Made by a program: the position numbers and the translations under genes. From Acetobacteraceae bacterium (lineage in GTDB: Bacteria > Pseudomonadota > Alphaproteobacteria > Acetobacterales > Acetobacteraceae), in the NCBI GenBank assembly GCA_025452005.1, contig JANWJK010000182.1, forward strand, positions 1-52,134: 52,134 nt of DNA, in the 5' to 3' direction. The stretch's first letter is position 1, and each line of letters begins with the position of its first letter. Positions 1 through 8,159 of this stretch are shown here, one piece after another. The notes beneath the pieces are model-generated. The model did not search any database. It worked only from the letters and a program-made list of their open reading frames with translations, and was not told the DNA's origin.

Positions 1-64
1 CCTGCGAGACGCGGTAGCCAGTGACCAACAGCACTAGTTCGGCAGCAGGGTTTGACGAGGTCAT
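1..64 (-). CDS. Partial methyltransferase-like protein, 5' end only
   Basis: An ATG at 64 on the minus strand opens a frame running off the left edge of the window. The visible residues MTSSNPAAELVLLVTGYRVS resemble the N-terminus of the O-methyltransferase or SAM-dependent methyltransferase family, whose first helix typically reads like ..L..GY.VSQA. A GGAG sits about five bases upstream of the ATG, which supports the start. Only 21 codons are visible, so the assignment rests on a short N-terminal similarity recalled from the family and is tentative. Confidence 0.4.
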   Translation of the reverse strand, partial: MTSSNPAAELVLLVTGYRVSQ

Positions 65-400
65 TGCCGCTCCAGAAAAACCAAGGGTATGCACGTTGGC
101 AGGAACCTCGTTACCTGCATACCAGTGGGTAATGGAGATGGAGGAGCCATATTTGCGAAACTCAAGACTTCCACAAAGTATTTTCGAGTTAGGTTGATCA
201 ATGGTTTGCTTGGTGCGGAAGTCAGGTGCGAATGTCCGCTTTGGGTCGGAAACAGCCAAACGGCTCAGCCTTCACTCGGGCTGAAAGACGCAAGGCGGCC
301 CCTCGGACAACCCATCAAAATCTCGGCGCAGCGGTACCTGAGTCTAGCCGTCGCAACCGTTGAGTTGCAGCATGCGGGAGGGAATGCAGGTTCTTGCCCA
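65..400. other. Intergenic region without recognised gene
   Basis: This stretch lies between the divergent methyltransferase fragment and the LLM gene. It is visibly less GC-rich than its neighbours. A plus-strand frame is open from 89 into the LLM gene, but its residues before 401 match no family and there is no good ribosome-binding site at 89. A segment near 230-255 (aatgtccgctttgggtcgga) resembles a degenerate intergenic repeat seen in other alphaproteobacteria; that is recollection, not shown here. Both divergent promoters presumably lie in this region. Confidence 0.5.
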
Positions 401-1396
401 ATGACCAGGCTCCGCGTGGCGATCCGAGTTCCGGTTGGCCGGCCCTTGCCCGATGTCGCGGCCTTCGTCGCCCGCTGCGAGGACGCTGGCTTCGACGGCG
501 TCGGCATCCACGACCATCCTTCGAGTGGCCGGGACGCCTACCTGGCGCTGGCGCTGGCGGCCAAGGCGACGCAGCGGATCCGGTTGTTCCCGGCGACCTC
601 GAGTCCGGTGGTTCGCCACCCGCTGGTTCTGGCCTCGCTCGCCCACAGCCTGGAGGAGATCGCGCCGGCGCGCACGTATCTCACCGTCGCCCCCGGCTTC
701 ATTTCGACGCGCAGCATCGGGCAGCCGCGCGCCGGGCTGGCGTTCATGCGGGACGCTGTGCGCGACCTCCGTCGGCTGCTCGCCGGGGAGGAGGTCGGGT
801 TCGGTCCGACGGCGACGCGCCTCAGGAACCGCAGCGGCAAGCCGACCCCGGTATATCTGCTGGCAGCCGGCCCCCGCATGATCGAACTCGCAGGTGAGGT
901 GGCCGACGGTGCATTTCTCATGGTCGGCCTGCATCCGGCTGCCGTCCGGTCCGCGTTGCGTCACCTCGAGGCAGGGGCAAGCCGGGCGGGACGCTCCCTG
1001 GCAGGCTTCCCGGTGGTGTTCGTGGTCACGCTTGGCCTTGGACCCGATGCCGAGATCGGCGCGCGCTGGGTGCGGAGCTGGTTCGCACCGGGCCAGCCCT
1101 TCCTTGCCTATCCGAGTGCGTCGAATCTGCGCTGGCTCGGAGAAGCCGGCTTCGCGATTGACCCGGCGCACGAGCCGACTGCCATCCCGGAGGATCGCGC
1201 GCGCGAAATAGCGGATGCATTCGGATTGTTCGGCTCGCCCGAACGTTGCGCCGAGCGACTGCTGCGTGCGCGCGAAGAGGCAGGTGTCGAGGATGTGTTC
1301 CTGTTCCCGGCCCACGACCTTGCCGGCGGCTACGACATGCCGGAGGCCGAGGTCCAGGCCTTCGAGCGAACCATCCGTCCACGGCTTGGAGGATAA
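401..1396 (+). CDS. LLM-class flavin-dependent oxidoreductase
   Basis: 331-residue luciferase-like monooxygenase family protein using FMN or F420. The N-terminus MTRLRVAIRVPVG with the following DVAAFVARCEDAGFDGVGIHDH stretch is the typical first strand and helix of the TIM barrel, and the C-terminal part keeps the family pattern GSPERCAERL. The frame is open upstream to 89, but the ATG at 401 has a purine-rich GGGAGGGA ahead of it and matches the usual family length, so it was chosen. It ends one base before the GTG of the NCS2 permease, so the two are probably co-transcribed. The substrate is unknown; a role in oxidising the compound imported by its neighbour is inference. Confidence 0.8.
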   Translation: MTRLRVAIRVPVGRPLPDVAAFVARCEDAGFDGVGIHDHPSSGRDAYLALALAAKATQRIRLFPATSSPVVRHPLVLASLAHSLEEIAPARTYLTVAPGFISTRSIGQPRAGLAFMRDAVRDLRRLLAGEEVGFGPTATRLRNRSGKPTPVYLLAAGPRMIELAGEVADGAFLMVGLHPAAVRSALRHLEAGASRAGRSLAGFPVVFVVTLGLGPDAEIGARWVRSWFAPGQPFLAYPSASNLRWLGEAGFAIDPAHEPTAIPEDRAREIADAFGLFGSPERCAERLLRAREEAGVEDVFLFPAHDLAGGYDMPEAEVQAFERTIRPRLGG

Positions 1397-3172
1397 GTGT
1401 CAGCAGCTCTCCGCGGCGCTCGAACGAGGGTCGGCGCGCTCCTGGTGCCGCCGGCCGGTGACGCCATCGTCAAGAAGCCCGCCACGCTCGCTTATGGCCT
1501 CGAGGAGTTGCCGCCCGCGGTGGTCACCTGGATCAGCGCGGTCCAGCATGTCGGCGTGTGCGCGATCTTCACGGTGTATCCGCTGATCATCGCGCATCAA
1601 GCCGCACTGCCGGCGGATCAGATCACCAACATCCTGCAACTGGCGTTCCTGGCCCTGGCGGTTGCCGCGCTGCTGCAAGCGCTGCCGCGTGGTCCGATCG
1701 GCAGCCGTTTCCTCGCGCCGCCGATCTTCACCGGCGTTTATCTTGCCCCTTCCCTGCTGGCGCTGAGCGTCGGCGGACTGCCGTCGGTGTGGGGCATGAC
1801 GGTTTTCGCCGGCCTGGTGGAGGTGGCGCTGTCACGCGTGTGGACGCGCCTGCGCCCGTTCATTCCGCCGGAGTCGGCCGGTCTGGTTATCTTCCTTGTC
1901 GGCACCATCATCGGGCTCGCCGCGCTGCGTGTGCTGCTCGAGGACAGCCCCTCCGGGATCCTCACCGCGCGGGACGGCACGGTCACAGCCTGTGCCCTTG
2001 CGGTCATGACCGCACTCAACATCTGGAACAAGGGCCGGCTGAAACTGTTCTGCATCCTGATCGGCATGGTCGTGGGATATCTTGCCTCCGGTGCGGTCGG
2101 CCTGCTGACGTTCCAAGCATTGCGCGACGTACTGCACCGGCCGTTGCTCGCGCTTCCCAAGATCTCGGGAATCTCCTGGGCATTCGACTGGTCCCTGGTG
2201 GTCCCGTTCGCCGTCAGCGGGCTGGCGGCGGCGATGAACTCGACTGCGGTGGTGACGACCTACCAGCGCCTGACCGACGCCGAGTGGGTTCGGCCCGAGA
2301 TGACTTCGATCGGCCGTGGCGTGTTCGGCGACGGTATCGCGACGACGATCGCAGGACTGCTCGGGACGTATGGTCTCACGATCTCCAGCGCGAATGTCGG
2401 CCTCGTTGCCGCGACCGGGGTCGCCAGCCGGGTGATCGGATTCGCGATTGCCGCGATCCTCGCGGTCGTCGCGCTGCAGCCCACGCTCATCGGTGTGCTT
2501 ACGATCATGCCGCGCCCGGTGATGGCTGCGGCGATGCTCTTCACCGCGGTCTTCATCATGGTCAGCGGCGTGCAGATCATTTCGACCCGGGTACTCGATG
2601 GCCGCCGCACGCTGGTCATCGGCATGGGAATGCTGTCGTTCTTTGTCGTCTCGGTCTATCCGGCGGTATTCACCGGCGCACCGCACTGGGCGCAGCCGCT
2701 GGTGACCTCGCCGCTCGTCCTCGCGACGCTCGTGGCTCTCTCGCTCAACCTTGTGTTCCGGATCGGCATTCGCAGGAACGTGGCAACGACGGTTGATCCC
2801 GATGCCGCCGATATGGCGGCGGTCGCCAATTTCATCGAACGCAACGCCGGCATCTGGGGGGCGCGGCGGGACATGATCAACCGCATCGAATATGCCGTAC
2901 AGCAGACGATCGACGCGGTCGTGACCTTTTGCCATGTCAAAGGCCCGATCCGGCTGGACATCAGCTACGACGAGTTCGTTATCGATGTGGTCGTGACCTA
3001 TGATGGCGCGAAGCTGGAATTTCCCGACCAGCCGCCGACGCAGGAGGAAATCCTCGAGACCGAGGGTGGTCACCAACGGCTCGCCGGCTTCCTGATCAGG
3101 CGTTACGCGGATCGGATGGTCGCGACCGAGCGCAACGATCAGACGGTGGTGCGCCTCCATTTCGACCACTGA
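1397..3172 (+). CDS. NCS2-family nucleobase permease with C-terminal ATPase-like domain
   Basis: 591 residues starting at a GTG directly after the TAA of the LLM gene, with GGAGG just upstream. Residues of about 30-465 form a run of hydrophobic segments typical of NCS2 (uracil/xanthine permease, solute carrier 23) inner-membrane symporters. From about residue 470 the protein becomes soluble: a region of about 120 residues with a helix around NRIEYAVQQTIDAVV, two beta-rich stretches and a final GGHQRLAGFLIRRYADRM...VRLHF. It resembles the HATPase_c_2 (RsbW-like) fold. The N box lacks the usual Asn, so ATP binding is uncertain. The substrate is probably a purine, pyrimidine or related ring, by family. 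See finding. Confidence 0.8.
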   Translation: MSAALRGARTRVGALLVPPAGDAIVKKPATLAYGLEELPPAVVTWISAVQHVGVCAIFTVYPLIIAHQAALPADQITNILQLAFLALAVAALLQALPRGPIGSRFLAPPIFTGVYLAPSLLALSVGGLPSVWGMTVFAGLVEVALSRVWTRLRPFIPPESAGLVIFLVGTIIGLAALRVLLEDSPSGILTARDGTVTACALAVMTALNIWNKGRLKLFCILIGMVVGYLASGAVGLLTFQALRDVLHRPLLALPKISGISWAFDWSLVVPFAVSGLAAAMNSTAVVTTYQRLTDAEWVRPEMTSIGRGVFGDGIATTIAGLLGTYGLTISSANVGLVAATGVASRVIGFAIAAILAVVALQPTLIGVLTIMPRPVMAAAMLFTAVFIMVSGVQIISTRVLDGRRTLVIGMGMLSFFVVSVYPAVFTGAPHWAQPLVTSPLVLATLVALSLNLVFRIGIRRNVATTVDPDAADMAAVANFIERNAGIWGARRDMINRIEYAVQQTIDAVVTFCHVKGPIRLDISYDEFVIDVVVTYDGAKLEFPDQPPTQEEILETEGGHQRLAGFLIRRYADRMVATERNDQTVVRLHFDH

Positions 3173-3204
3173 CCGACATCTGCCCGAACGAGGACACCGA
3201 GACC

Positions 3205-4137
3205 ATGCGACTTGCGATACCGGATCTGATCTCGAACTCGTACTTTCCCGCGCTGGCGGCAGCCGAGCTTGGCTTCTTCGAGCGCGAGGGCGTTGCGGTC
3301 ACGGCCGAGCTGATCTTTCCGGTCGATCGCGCGTACGCCGCGTTGCGCGATGGTGAAGTGGATTTCGTCGGCGGTGCCGCGCATGGCGCGCTCGCCGCCT
3401 TTCCCGAATGGCACGGTGTCAAATTGCTCGGCGCGTTGTCACAGGGCATGTATTGGTTCCTGGTGATGCGCGCCGACCTTGGCATCGCCCGAGGCGACCT
3501 CGAGTCTCTCAAGGGACGGCGGATCGGCGCGGCGCCCTGGGTCGAGATGGGACTGCGCCAGTTGTTGGCCGCGGCCGGGATCGACGCGGCGCGCGCCGGT
3601 ATCTCGATCGGCCCGGTGCCGGGAGCGACCGGCTCCAGCGTCAACTTTGGCCTCACCGCTGCCGAGACGCTGGCGGCCGGCAGGATCGATGGGTTCTGGG
3701 CTAACGGCATGGCGGCCGAACTGGCGGTGACGACGGGGGTCGGCGCGATCGTCCTCGACGTTCGCCGCGGCGACGGGCCTTCAGGTTGTTTCGACTACAC
3801 GATGCCGGTGCTGGCAACGACCGATCGGCTGATAGAGCGCTCGCTCGAACAAGCCGCGGCGACAGTGCGCGCGCTGGTCGCGGCGCAGATTGCCTTGAAG
3901 CAGGACGTGTCGCTCGCCACCGCCGTCGGCCATAAGCGCTTCCCGCCGCGTGAGGCGGGGCTGATAGCAGGGATCGTGCGCCGCGACCTGCCTTTCTACG
4001 ACCCCACGATCGGCGAAGCTTCCGTCGCCGCAATCAACGCATTCGCCCGGAGCGTCGGCGTGCTCGCCGGTGACCCATCGTATGATCGGATCGTCGCCAC
4101 CCAGTTCCGCCATCTCTGGCCGGATCGGAGCCGGTGA
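3205..4137 (+). CDS. NitT/TauT (NMT1/THI5-like) substrate-binding protein without signal peptide
   Basis: 310 residues. The opening LAIPDLISNSYFPALAAAEL and the following GFFEREGVAVTAEL are the standard first lobe of the NMT1/THI5-like periplasmic binding fold, which captures small molecules for ABC importers of nitrate, sulfonates or pyrimidine precursors. Unlike most family members, the protein starts directly in the mature fold, with no signal peptide or lipobox, and no permease or ATPase gene is beside it. It follows the NCS2 permease by 32 bases on the same strand, with a GAGG motif upstream of its ATG. It may be a cytoplasmic binding protein or enzyme; its function is open. Confidence 0.75.
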   Translation: MRLAIPDLISNSYFPALAAAELGFFEREGVAVTAELIFPVDRAYAALRDGEVDFVGGAAHGALAAFPEWHGVKLLGALSQGMYWFLVMRADLGIARGDLESLKGRRIGAAPWVEMGLRQLLAAAGIDAARAGISIGPVPGATGSSVNFGLTAAETLAAGRIDGFWANGMAAELAVTTGVGAIVLDVRRGDGPSGCFDYTMPVLATTDRLIERSLEQAAATVRALVAAQIALKQDVSLATAVGHKRFPPREAGLIAGIVRRDLPFYDPTIGEASVAAINAFARSVGVLAGDPSYDRIVATQFRHLWPDRSR

Positions 4138-4144
4138 TCGGAAC

Positions 4145-5152
4145 TCAGCGGGTCAGCGCCTCGGCGAGGAAGGGCAGGCTTATATCCATGCGGTAGTCGA
4201 CGCCCGTGTGGTTGTCGGCAAACTCTTCGTAGCGATGTGCGATGTCGAGCTGCTTCAGACGTTGCGCGAATCTGCGTGCGCCATACAGCAGGTTGAACTG
4301 ATCCTTCTCGCCGCAGTCGATATAGAGCGCCTTCAACCGGCGCAGATTGTCCGATTGGGACCCGAGAGCGACAACGGGATCGTGCCGCAACCAATTCGCC
4401 CAGCGTTCCTCGATGATTTCGCAGGTGTCGAAAGTGACCGGCAGCCGGATGCCGAGGAATTGTGTCGGATCCGGATCGTAACTGGCAGCCATGGCCAGGG
4501 CATTGAACACCTTGAAGGATCCCTCCGGGTGTTTCTGTGCCGACTCGAGCTGTTGCCACCAGCGTTCGATCGAATTGTCGACGCCCGCAAGCGCGCGCAG
4601 GACCGCGGGCATGTCCGGCAGGTAGCACAGCTCGAAGCCCATATCGCCGGAATGGCAGGCGGCGGCCGCCCAGATGTCAGAGTGCCGCAGCGCGTGCATG
4701 ATGGCGCCGTACCCTCCGGAGCTCTTGCCGAACACGCCACGGCGGCCGTCGCCGCCGCAGCCGAAACGCTGCTCTATCGCCGGCAGCATTTCGCTCAGCA
4801 GGTAGTCTTCCCAGGCACCCACTGAGGCCGAGTTGACATACTGGTTCCCGCCGAGCCGGGTGAAGCAATCGGGAAAGGCAACGACAACCGGCGGCATCAG
4901 TCGTTCGCCGATCAGCCGGTCGAGCCGCTCCGGCAGGTTCTCGCGGAAGCCGACCCAGTTCGTGTGCGCAAGGCCGCTGCCGGTGAAGCCAGCCAGATCG
5001 ACGAGCAGCGGCAGTCCGCGCCCATCGTGTTCGGCCGAAACGTATACATCGACGTAGCGGGTGGCTGGATCACCGAGCATGTTGGTCTTGAGCGCGGTGC
5101 TCTCGACGGCGATGCGGCTCAGGGATCCCGCCGGCCCGGCAAACTTGCGCAT
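4145..5152 (-). CDS. Alpha/beta-hydrolase fold esterase (esterase D/PF00756-like)
   Basis: 335 residues from the ATG at 5152, which follows an AGAGGAG-type ribosome site; a longer open frame to 5323 runs into the preceding gene and was rejected. The nucleophile elbow GKSSGGYGA places the catalytic Ser near residue 144. PPVVVAFPDCFTRLGGNQYVNS before it and ALYIDCGEKDQFNLLYGAR after it match the oxyanion-hole and acid-residue regions of the tryptophan-like esterase/antigen 85/esterase D family. A likely catalytic His is in EFADNHTGVDYR. There is no signal peptide, so it is probably cytosolic. It is last in a minus-strand run behind an MDR reductase and an amidohydrolase. Substrate unknown. Confidence 0.8.
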   Translation of the reverse strand: MRKFAGPAGSLSRIAVESTALKTNMLGDPATRYVDVYVSAEHDGRGLPLLVDLAGFTGSGLAHTNWVGFRENLPERLDRLIGERLMPPVVVAFPDCFTRLGGNQYVNSASVGAWEDYLLSEMLPAIEQRFGCGGDGRRGVFGKSSGGYGAIMHALRHSDIWAAAACHSGDMGFELCYLPDMPAVLRALAGVDNSIERWWQQLESAQKHPEGSFKVFNALAMAASYDPDPTQFLGIRLPVTFDTCEIIEERWANWLRHDPVVALGSQSDNLRRLKALYIDCGEKDQFNLLYGARRFAQRLKQLDIAHRYEEFADNHTGVDYRMDISLPFLAEALTR

Positions 5153-5171
5153 ATCTGCTCCTCTTTTAGCT

Positions 5172-6095
5172 TCAGCGGACCGCGAGTACCAGCTTGCCTC
5201 GCAAATGGCGTGCTTCGCTGACGCGATGCGCCGCGGCGGCATCGGCCAGATTGTACTGCGCGATGGGCGGCGGGGAGACCGCGCCAGCATCCAGCAACGC
5301 CACGATCCGCTCCAGATGTGCACGATCGCGGCTGACGGCGGGGCGCAATACCTTGACGTCGGTGCGGGTTGGACGGCTTCCGTCCGGTGCCGGTGCGACC
5401 CAGACCAGGCGCCCGCCGGGCTTCAGCACGCTGTACGAGCGCAACTGGACGTCACCGCCGACCGTGTCGAACACCACATCGCATCCGCTGACGACCTTGG
5501 TGAAGTCCTCGGCGTTGTAGTCGACCGCGCGGTCGGCCCCGAGGCTGCGGACATAATCGACATTGGCGGCGCTCGCCGTGGTGATCACGGTGGCGCCGAG
5601 GTGCTTTGCGAGCTGGATCGCGAAACCGGCGACGCCGCCGGCGCCACCCTGGATCAAGATCGTTTCACCGGCCTGAAGTTGCGCGGTATCCTCGACCGCC
5701 CAGATGGCCGTGATGCCGGTCAATGCTATGGCGGCGGCTTGCTGGTGCGACAGGCGTTCGGGCTTGCGGGCGACGATCGCGGCCTTGATGGCGAGTTTCT
5801 CCGCATAGGCTCCTTCGATGCCGGCATCGAGAACGCCGAACACCGCGTCGCCGACCGCAAGATCGGCTACGCCTTCGCCGGTTGCCGCCACCACGCCCGA
5901 GAAGTCGCGACCGAGGATGTGCGGAAACCGCAGGTTATGGCCGCGCCCGCCCAGCCGCACCTTGTAGTCGGCAGCGTTGACGCTGGCCGCGTGGACGTCG
6001 ACGACGATCTCTCCGGGCGCCGCTTTCGGGTCCGGTGCGTCGCCGTAGCGCAACATCTCCGGCCCGCCATGGCCGGTCAGCAACATTGCTTTCAT
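5172..6095 (-). CDS. NADPH-dependent quinone oxidoreductase-like MDR protein
   Basis: 307-residue medium-chain dehydrogenase/reductase. It has the N-terminal GroES-like domain (GEIVVDVHAASVNAADYKVR, GRDFSGVVAATGEGV) and the cofactor motif GGAGGVAGFAIQLAKHLGA near residues 150-168. The structural and catalytic zinc ligands of alcohol dehydrogenases are absent, which places it with zinc-free quinone oxidoreductases or enoyl reductases. The ATG at 6095 is preceded by AAAGGT. It lies 6 bases downstream of the amidohydrolase and 19 bases upstream of the esterase start, so an operon of three enzymes is likely. Electron acceptor and pathway are unknown. Confidence 0.85.
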   Translation of the reverse strand: MKAMLLTGHGGPEMLRYGDAPDPKAAPGEIVVDVHAASVNAADYKVRLGGRGHNLRFPHILGRDFSGVVAATGEGVADLAVGDAVFGVLDAGIEGAYAEKLAIKAAIVARKPERLSHQQAAAIALTGITAIWAVEDTAQLQAGETILIQGGAGGVAGFAIQLAKHLGATVITTASAANVDYVRSLGADRAVDYNAEDFTKVVSGCDVVFDTVGGDVQLRSYSVLKPGGRLVWVAPAPDGSRPTRTDVKVLRPAVSRDRAHLERIVALLDAGAVSPPPIAQYNLADAAAAHRVSEARHLRGKLVLAVR

Positions 6096-6101
6096 GAACC
6101 T

Positions 6102-6917
6102 TTACCTTTCCGGCAGCTTCCAGCCGATCCATTCGCAAAATGCGCGTCCCATCACGAGCTCGAGGTCGTGTCCCGTCAACCAAGGCAGCTCCTCGGTGAA
6201 CAGCGTGACGCATTGCCGCCACGAACATGGCATGCGGGTGATGTCGGTCCCCCAGAACATCCGCTGCGGCCCGAACGCGTCGTATACTTGGCGCAGGTGC
6301 GGGTGAATGCTGCGGAACGGATAACGGTCTTCGGCATAGCCCGCCTGACCGGTGACCTTGACGGCGATGTTCGGATGCCTGGCGAGGGCAATGAGCTGCG
6401 GCAGGTTGCGGTACGAGGCTTCGCCCTTGGTGGCGCGCGGGACGCCCATATGGTCGACGATCAGCCTGAGACCGGGATGGCGTTCGGCGATCTGTCCGAC
6501 CACCGGAAGGAACGCCGCCGCCGCGAGCGCCACCGGCAGGCCCGCGCGTTCGGCTGCCGGCCATAGCCAGTCGAGGGTGCCGTCGGTCGGCCATGACTGC
6601 ATATGCGGCTCGTTGAAATAGAAACGCAGCCCGAGCATGCCCGGCCGGTTCTTCCAGGTATCGACCAGGGCCCGGCTTTCCGGCCGATCAAGGTAGAACC
6701 ATCCGAGTATGGCAAATCGATCCGGATGGGCGCGAGCCGCCTCGACGGCGAGCTCGTTCGAATCAGGGTCCCACATCACCGGGTGGATCACCGCGCGGTC
6801 GACGCCCGCGACGTCCATGCCCACGAGCGCCTGGTCCATGGAATAGGGCTCCTGCCGGTGATGAGCCGACGGCGTACCCTTCGCCCAGATGTGGATCTGA
6901 GCATCGACGATCATCAT
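6102..6917 (-). CDS. TIM-barrel amidohydrolase (paralogue of the gene at 18152-18970)
   Basis: 271 residues of the PF04909 amidohydrolase family (ACMSD, 2-pyrone-4,6-dicarboxylate lactonase-like). The metal motif is in the first strand (VDAQIHIW), with later LIVDHMG and FWGTDITRMPCSW motifs. The ATG-ATG at 6917 is preceded by GGAGAG, and the open frame further up is not supported. It is clearly paralogous to the amidohydrolase ending at 18152: both share HRQ, EAARAHPDRF-type, RPGMLGLR and TRMPCS-RQCVTLFTEELPWL blocks. It is the first gene after nusG on the minus strand, 82 bases away, and leads the run with the MDR reductase and esterase. It probably hydrolyses a lactone or amide. Confidence 0.8.
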   Translation of the reverse strand: MMIVDAQIHIWAKGTPSAHHRQEPYSMDQALVGMDVAGVDRAVIHPVMWDPDSNELAVEAARAHPDRFAILGWFYLDRPESRALVDTWKNRPGMLGLRFYFNEPHMQSWPTDGTLDWLWPAAERAGLPVALAAAAFLPVVGQIAERHPGLRLIVDHMGVPRATKGEASYRNLPQLIALARHPNIAVKVTGQAGYAEDRYPFRSIHPHLRQVYDAFGPQRMFWGTDITRMPCSWRQCVTLFTEELPWLTGHDLELVMGRAFCEWIGWKLPER

Positions 6918-6999
6918 GGCGTCTCTCCTCACGTAGCGGTCGCGGGCAGCGCGCACATGAAGAGGGGAAGCGGTGCCCTCGTAAATAGGTTGCCCCGCC

Positions 7000-7530
7000 C
7001 TAAACCTTCTCCACCTGCCCGTATTCCAGCTCCACCGGCGTGGAGCGGCCGAAGATCGACACGCTGACCTTCACGCGGCCCTTCTCCTCGTCCACCTCCT
7101 CGACCGTGCCGTTGAAGCTGGTGAACGGACCATCGGCGACGCGCACCTGTTCGCCCACCTCGTACAGCACCGCGGGGCGCGGACGCTCCACACCCTCCTG
7201 CGTCTGCTTCATGATGCGTTCGGCTTCGGCGTCGCTGATCGGGGACGGCCGCGTCTTGCTTCCCAGGAAGCCGGTCACCTTCGGCGTGTTCTTCACCAGG
7301 TGCCAGGCATCGTCGGTCAGCTCCATCTTCACCAGCACGTAGCCGGGGAAGAACTTGTGCTCCGCGTTCACCTTCTGGCCGCGGCGCATCTCGACCACCT
7401 GTTCCGACGGCACCAGGACGTCGTCGACCTGGTCGGCCAGGCCCTTCTGCGCCGCCTGCTCCTTGATCTGCTGGGCGATCTTTTTCTCGAAGCCGGAATA
7501 GACGTGCACCACGTACCAACGCTTGGCCAT
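7000..7530 (-). CDS. nusG: Transcription termination/antitermination factor NusG
   Basis: 176 residues, the normal length. The N-terminal NGN domain begins [20 protein letters not shown] and contains the [20 protein letters not shown] block. The C-terminal KOW motif reads [22 protein letters not shown]. NusG binds RNA polymerase, increases processivity and couples transcription to Rho and to ribosomes. It follows secE by 16 bases on the minus strand, the standard order. What follows is not standard: the next minus-strand gene is an amidohydrolase where rplK-rplA-rplJ-rplL-rpoB-rpoC would be expected. Confidence 0.97.
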   Translation of the reverse strand: MAKRWYVVHVYSGFEKKIAQQIKEQAAQKGLADQVDDVLVPSEQVVEMRRGQKVNAEHKFFPGYVLVKMELTDDAWHLVKNTPKVTGFLGSKTRPSPISDAEAERIMKQTQEGVERPRPAVLYEVGEQVRVADGPFTSFNGTVEEVDEEKGRVKVSVSIFGRSTPVELEYGQVEKV

Positions 7531-7546
7531 TGTCTGAAATCTCTCC

Positions 7547-7756
7547 TCAGCCGCTCATGCCGAACAGGGCACGGATGCCGATGCCTACGAACTGGTCGAC
7601 CAGGAAGAAGAACATCGCCGCCAGTGCGACCATGGCGAACACCAGGCCGGTGGTCACCAAGGTCTCCTTGCGCGACGGCCAGGTGACGCGCGCCATCTCG
7701 GCCCGCACCTCACGCACGAATCTCGCCGGATCGACCGCCACGCCGTTGTTCTCCAA
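7547..7756 (-). CDS. secE: Preprotein translocase subunit SecE
   Basis: 69 residues, typical of the single-span bacterial form. The conserved amphipathic helix [20 protein letters not shown] precedes one transmembrane segment (about residues 36-58). SecE stabilises SecY in the SecYEG channel of the inner membrane. It lies directly downstream of tRNA-Trp and upstream of nusG, the usual bacterial arrangement, and the three are likely co-transcribed on the minus strand. Confidence 0.97.
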   Translation of the reverse strand: MENNGVAVDPARFVREVRAEMARVTWPSRKETLVTTGLVFAMVALAAMFFFLVDQFVGIGIRALFGMSG

Positions 7757-7793
7757 ACCCTGTTGCCGGGACTATAGCGCGCTTACGCGCGGC

Positions 7794-7870
7794 TGGCAGG
7801 GGTGGAGGGTCTCGAACCCCCAGCCTCCGGTTTTGGAGACCGGCGCTCTAGCCAATTGAGCTACACCCCT
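7794..7870 (-). tRNA. tRNA-Trp (anticodon CCA)
   Basis: On the minus strand a full cloverleaf is readable. The acceptor stem pairs AGGGGTG with CACCCCT, the D arm includes GTAGCTCAATTGGC, the anticodon stem CCGGT/ACCGG encloses the loop CTCCAAA with anticodon CCA, and the T arm has GGTTCGAACC. The discriminator base is G, as expected for tRNA-Trp, and the 3' CCA is encoded in the DNA (7794-7796). Without CCA the gene runs 7797-7870. Its place directly ahead of secE-nusG is conserved in many bacteria. Confidence 0.97.
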
Positions 7871-8033
7871 ATTTCAGCGTTTTCAAAGCCTTGGCGGCTA
7901 CCCGCCCGGCTCGCCTCGGAACAACCGCCCGAGAGGGCGCTCATGTAGCCCCGGCCCAGGGCGAAGTCCAGGCAGCCATGTGCAGGGTGATCGGGGGAAC
8001 GGCCCGGTATCCGTGTACGAGGCAGCGGAGCAA

Positions 8034-8159
8034 GCAAGGTTCCACACGGAGATCACCGAGCGCCACCGAGATTACTATGCGCTTCGCGCGGAGCGCCATT
8101 TCCCTTCTCGGTGGCTCTCAGTGGCTTTGAACCTCGGTGACCTCCGTGTGGAACCTTGC
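8034..8159. repeat. Large imperfect inverted repeat with internal CACCGAG units
   Basis: The left arm, beginning GCAAGGTTCCACACGGAG, reappears in inverted form at the right arm ending CTCCGTGTGGAACCTTGC. The arms pair over about 27 bases (8034-8060 with about 8133-8159) with a single mismatch. A shorter inner pair, CCACCGAGA with TCTCGGTGG, nests inside. The unit CACCGAG is repeated within the arms. The element resembles a non-autonomous palindromic repeat (MITE or REP-like). Its right arm supplies the last codons and stop of the metzincin reading frame on the minus strand. It could also act as a transcription terminator between the tRNA and the metzincin gene. Confidence 0.7.

Noticed and set aside
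89-400. N-terminal extension of the LLM gene
   Set aside because: No ribosome site at 89, and the extra residues do not fit the family.
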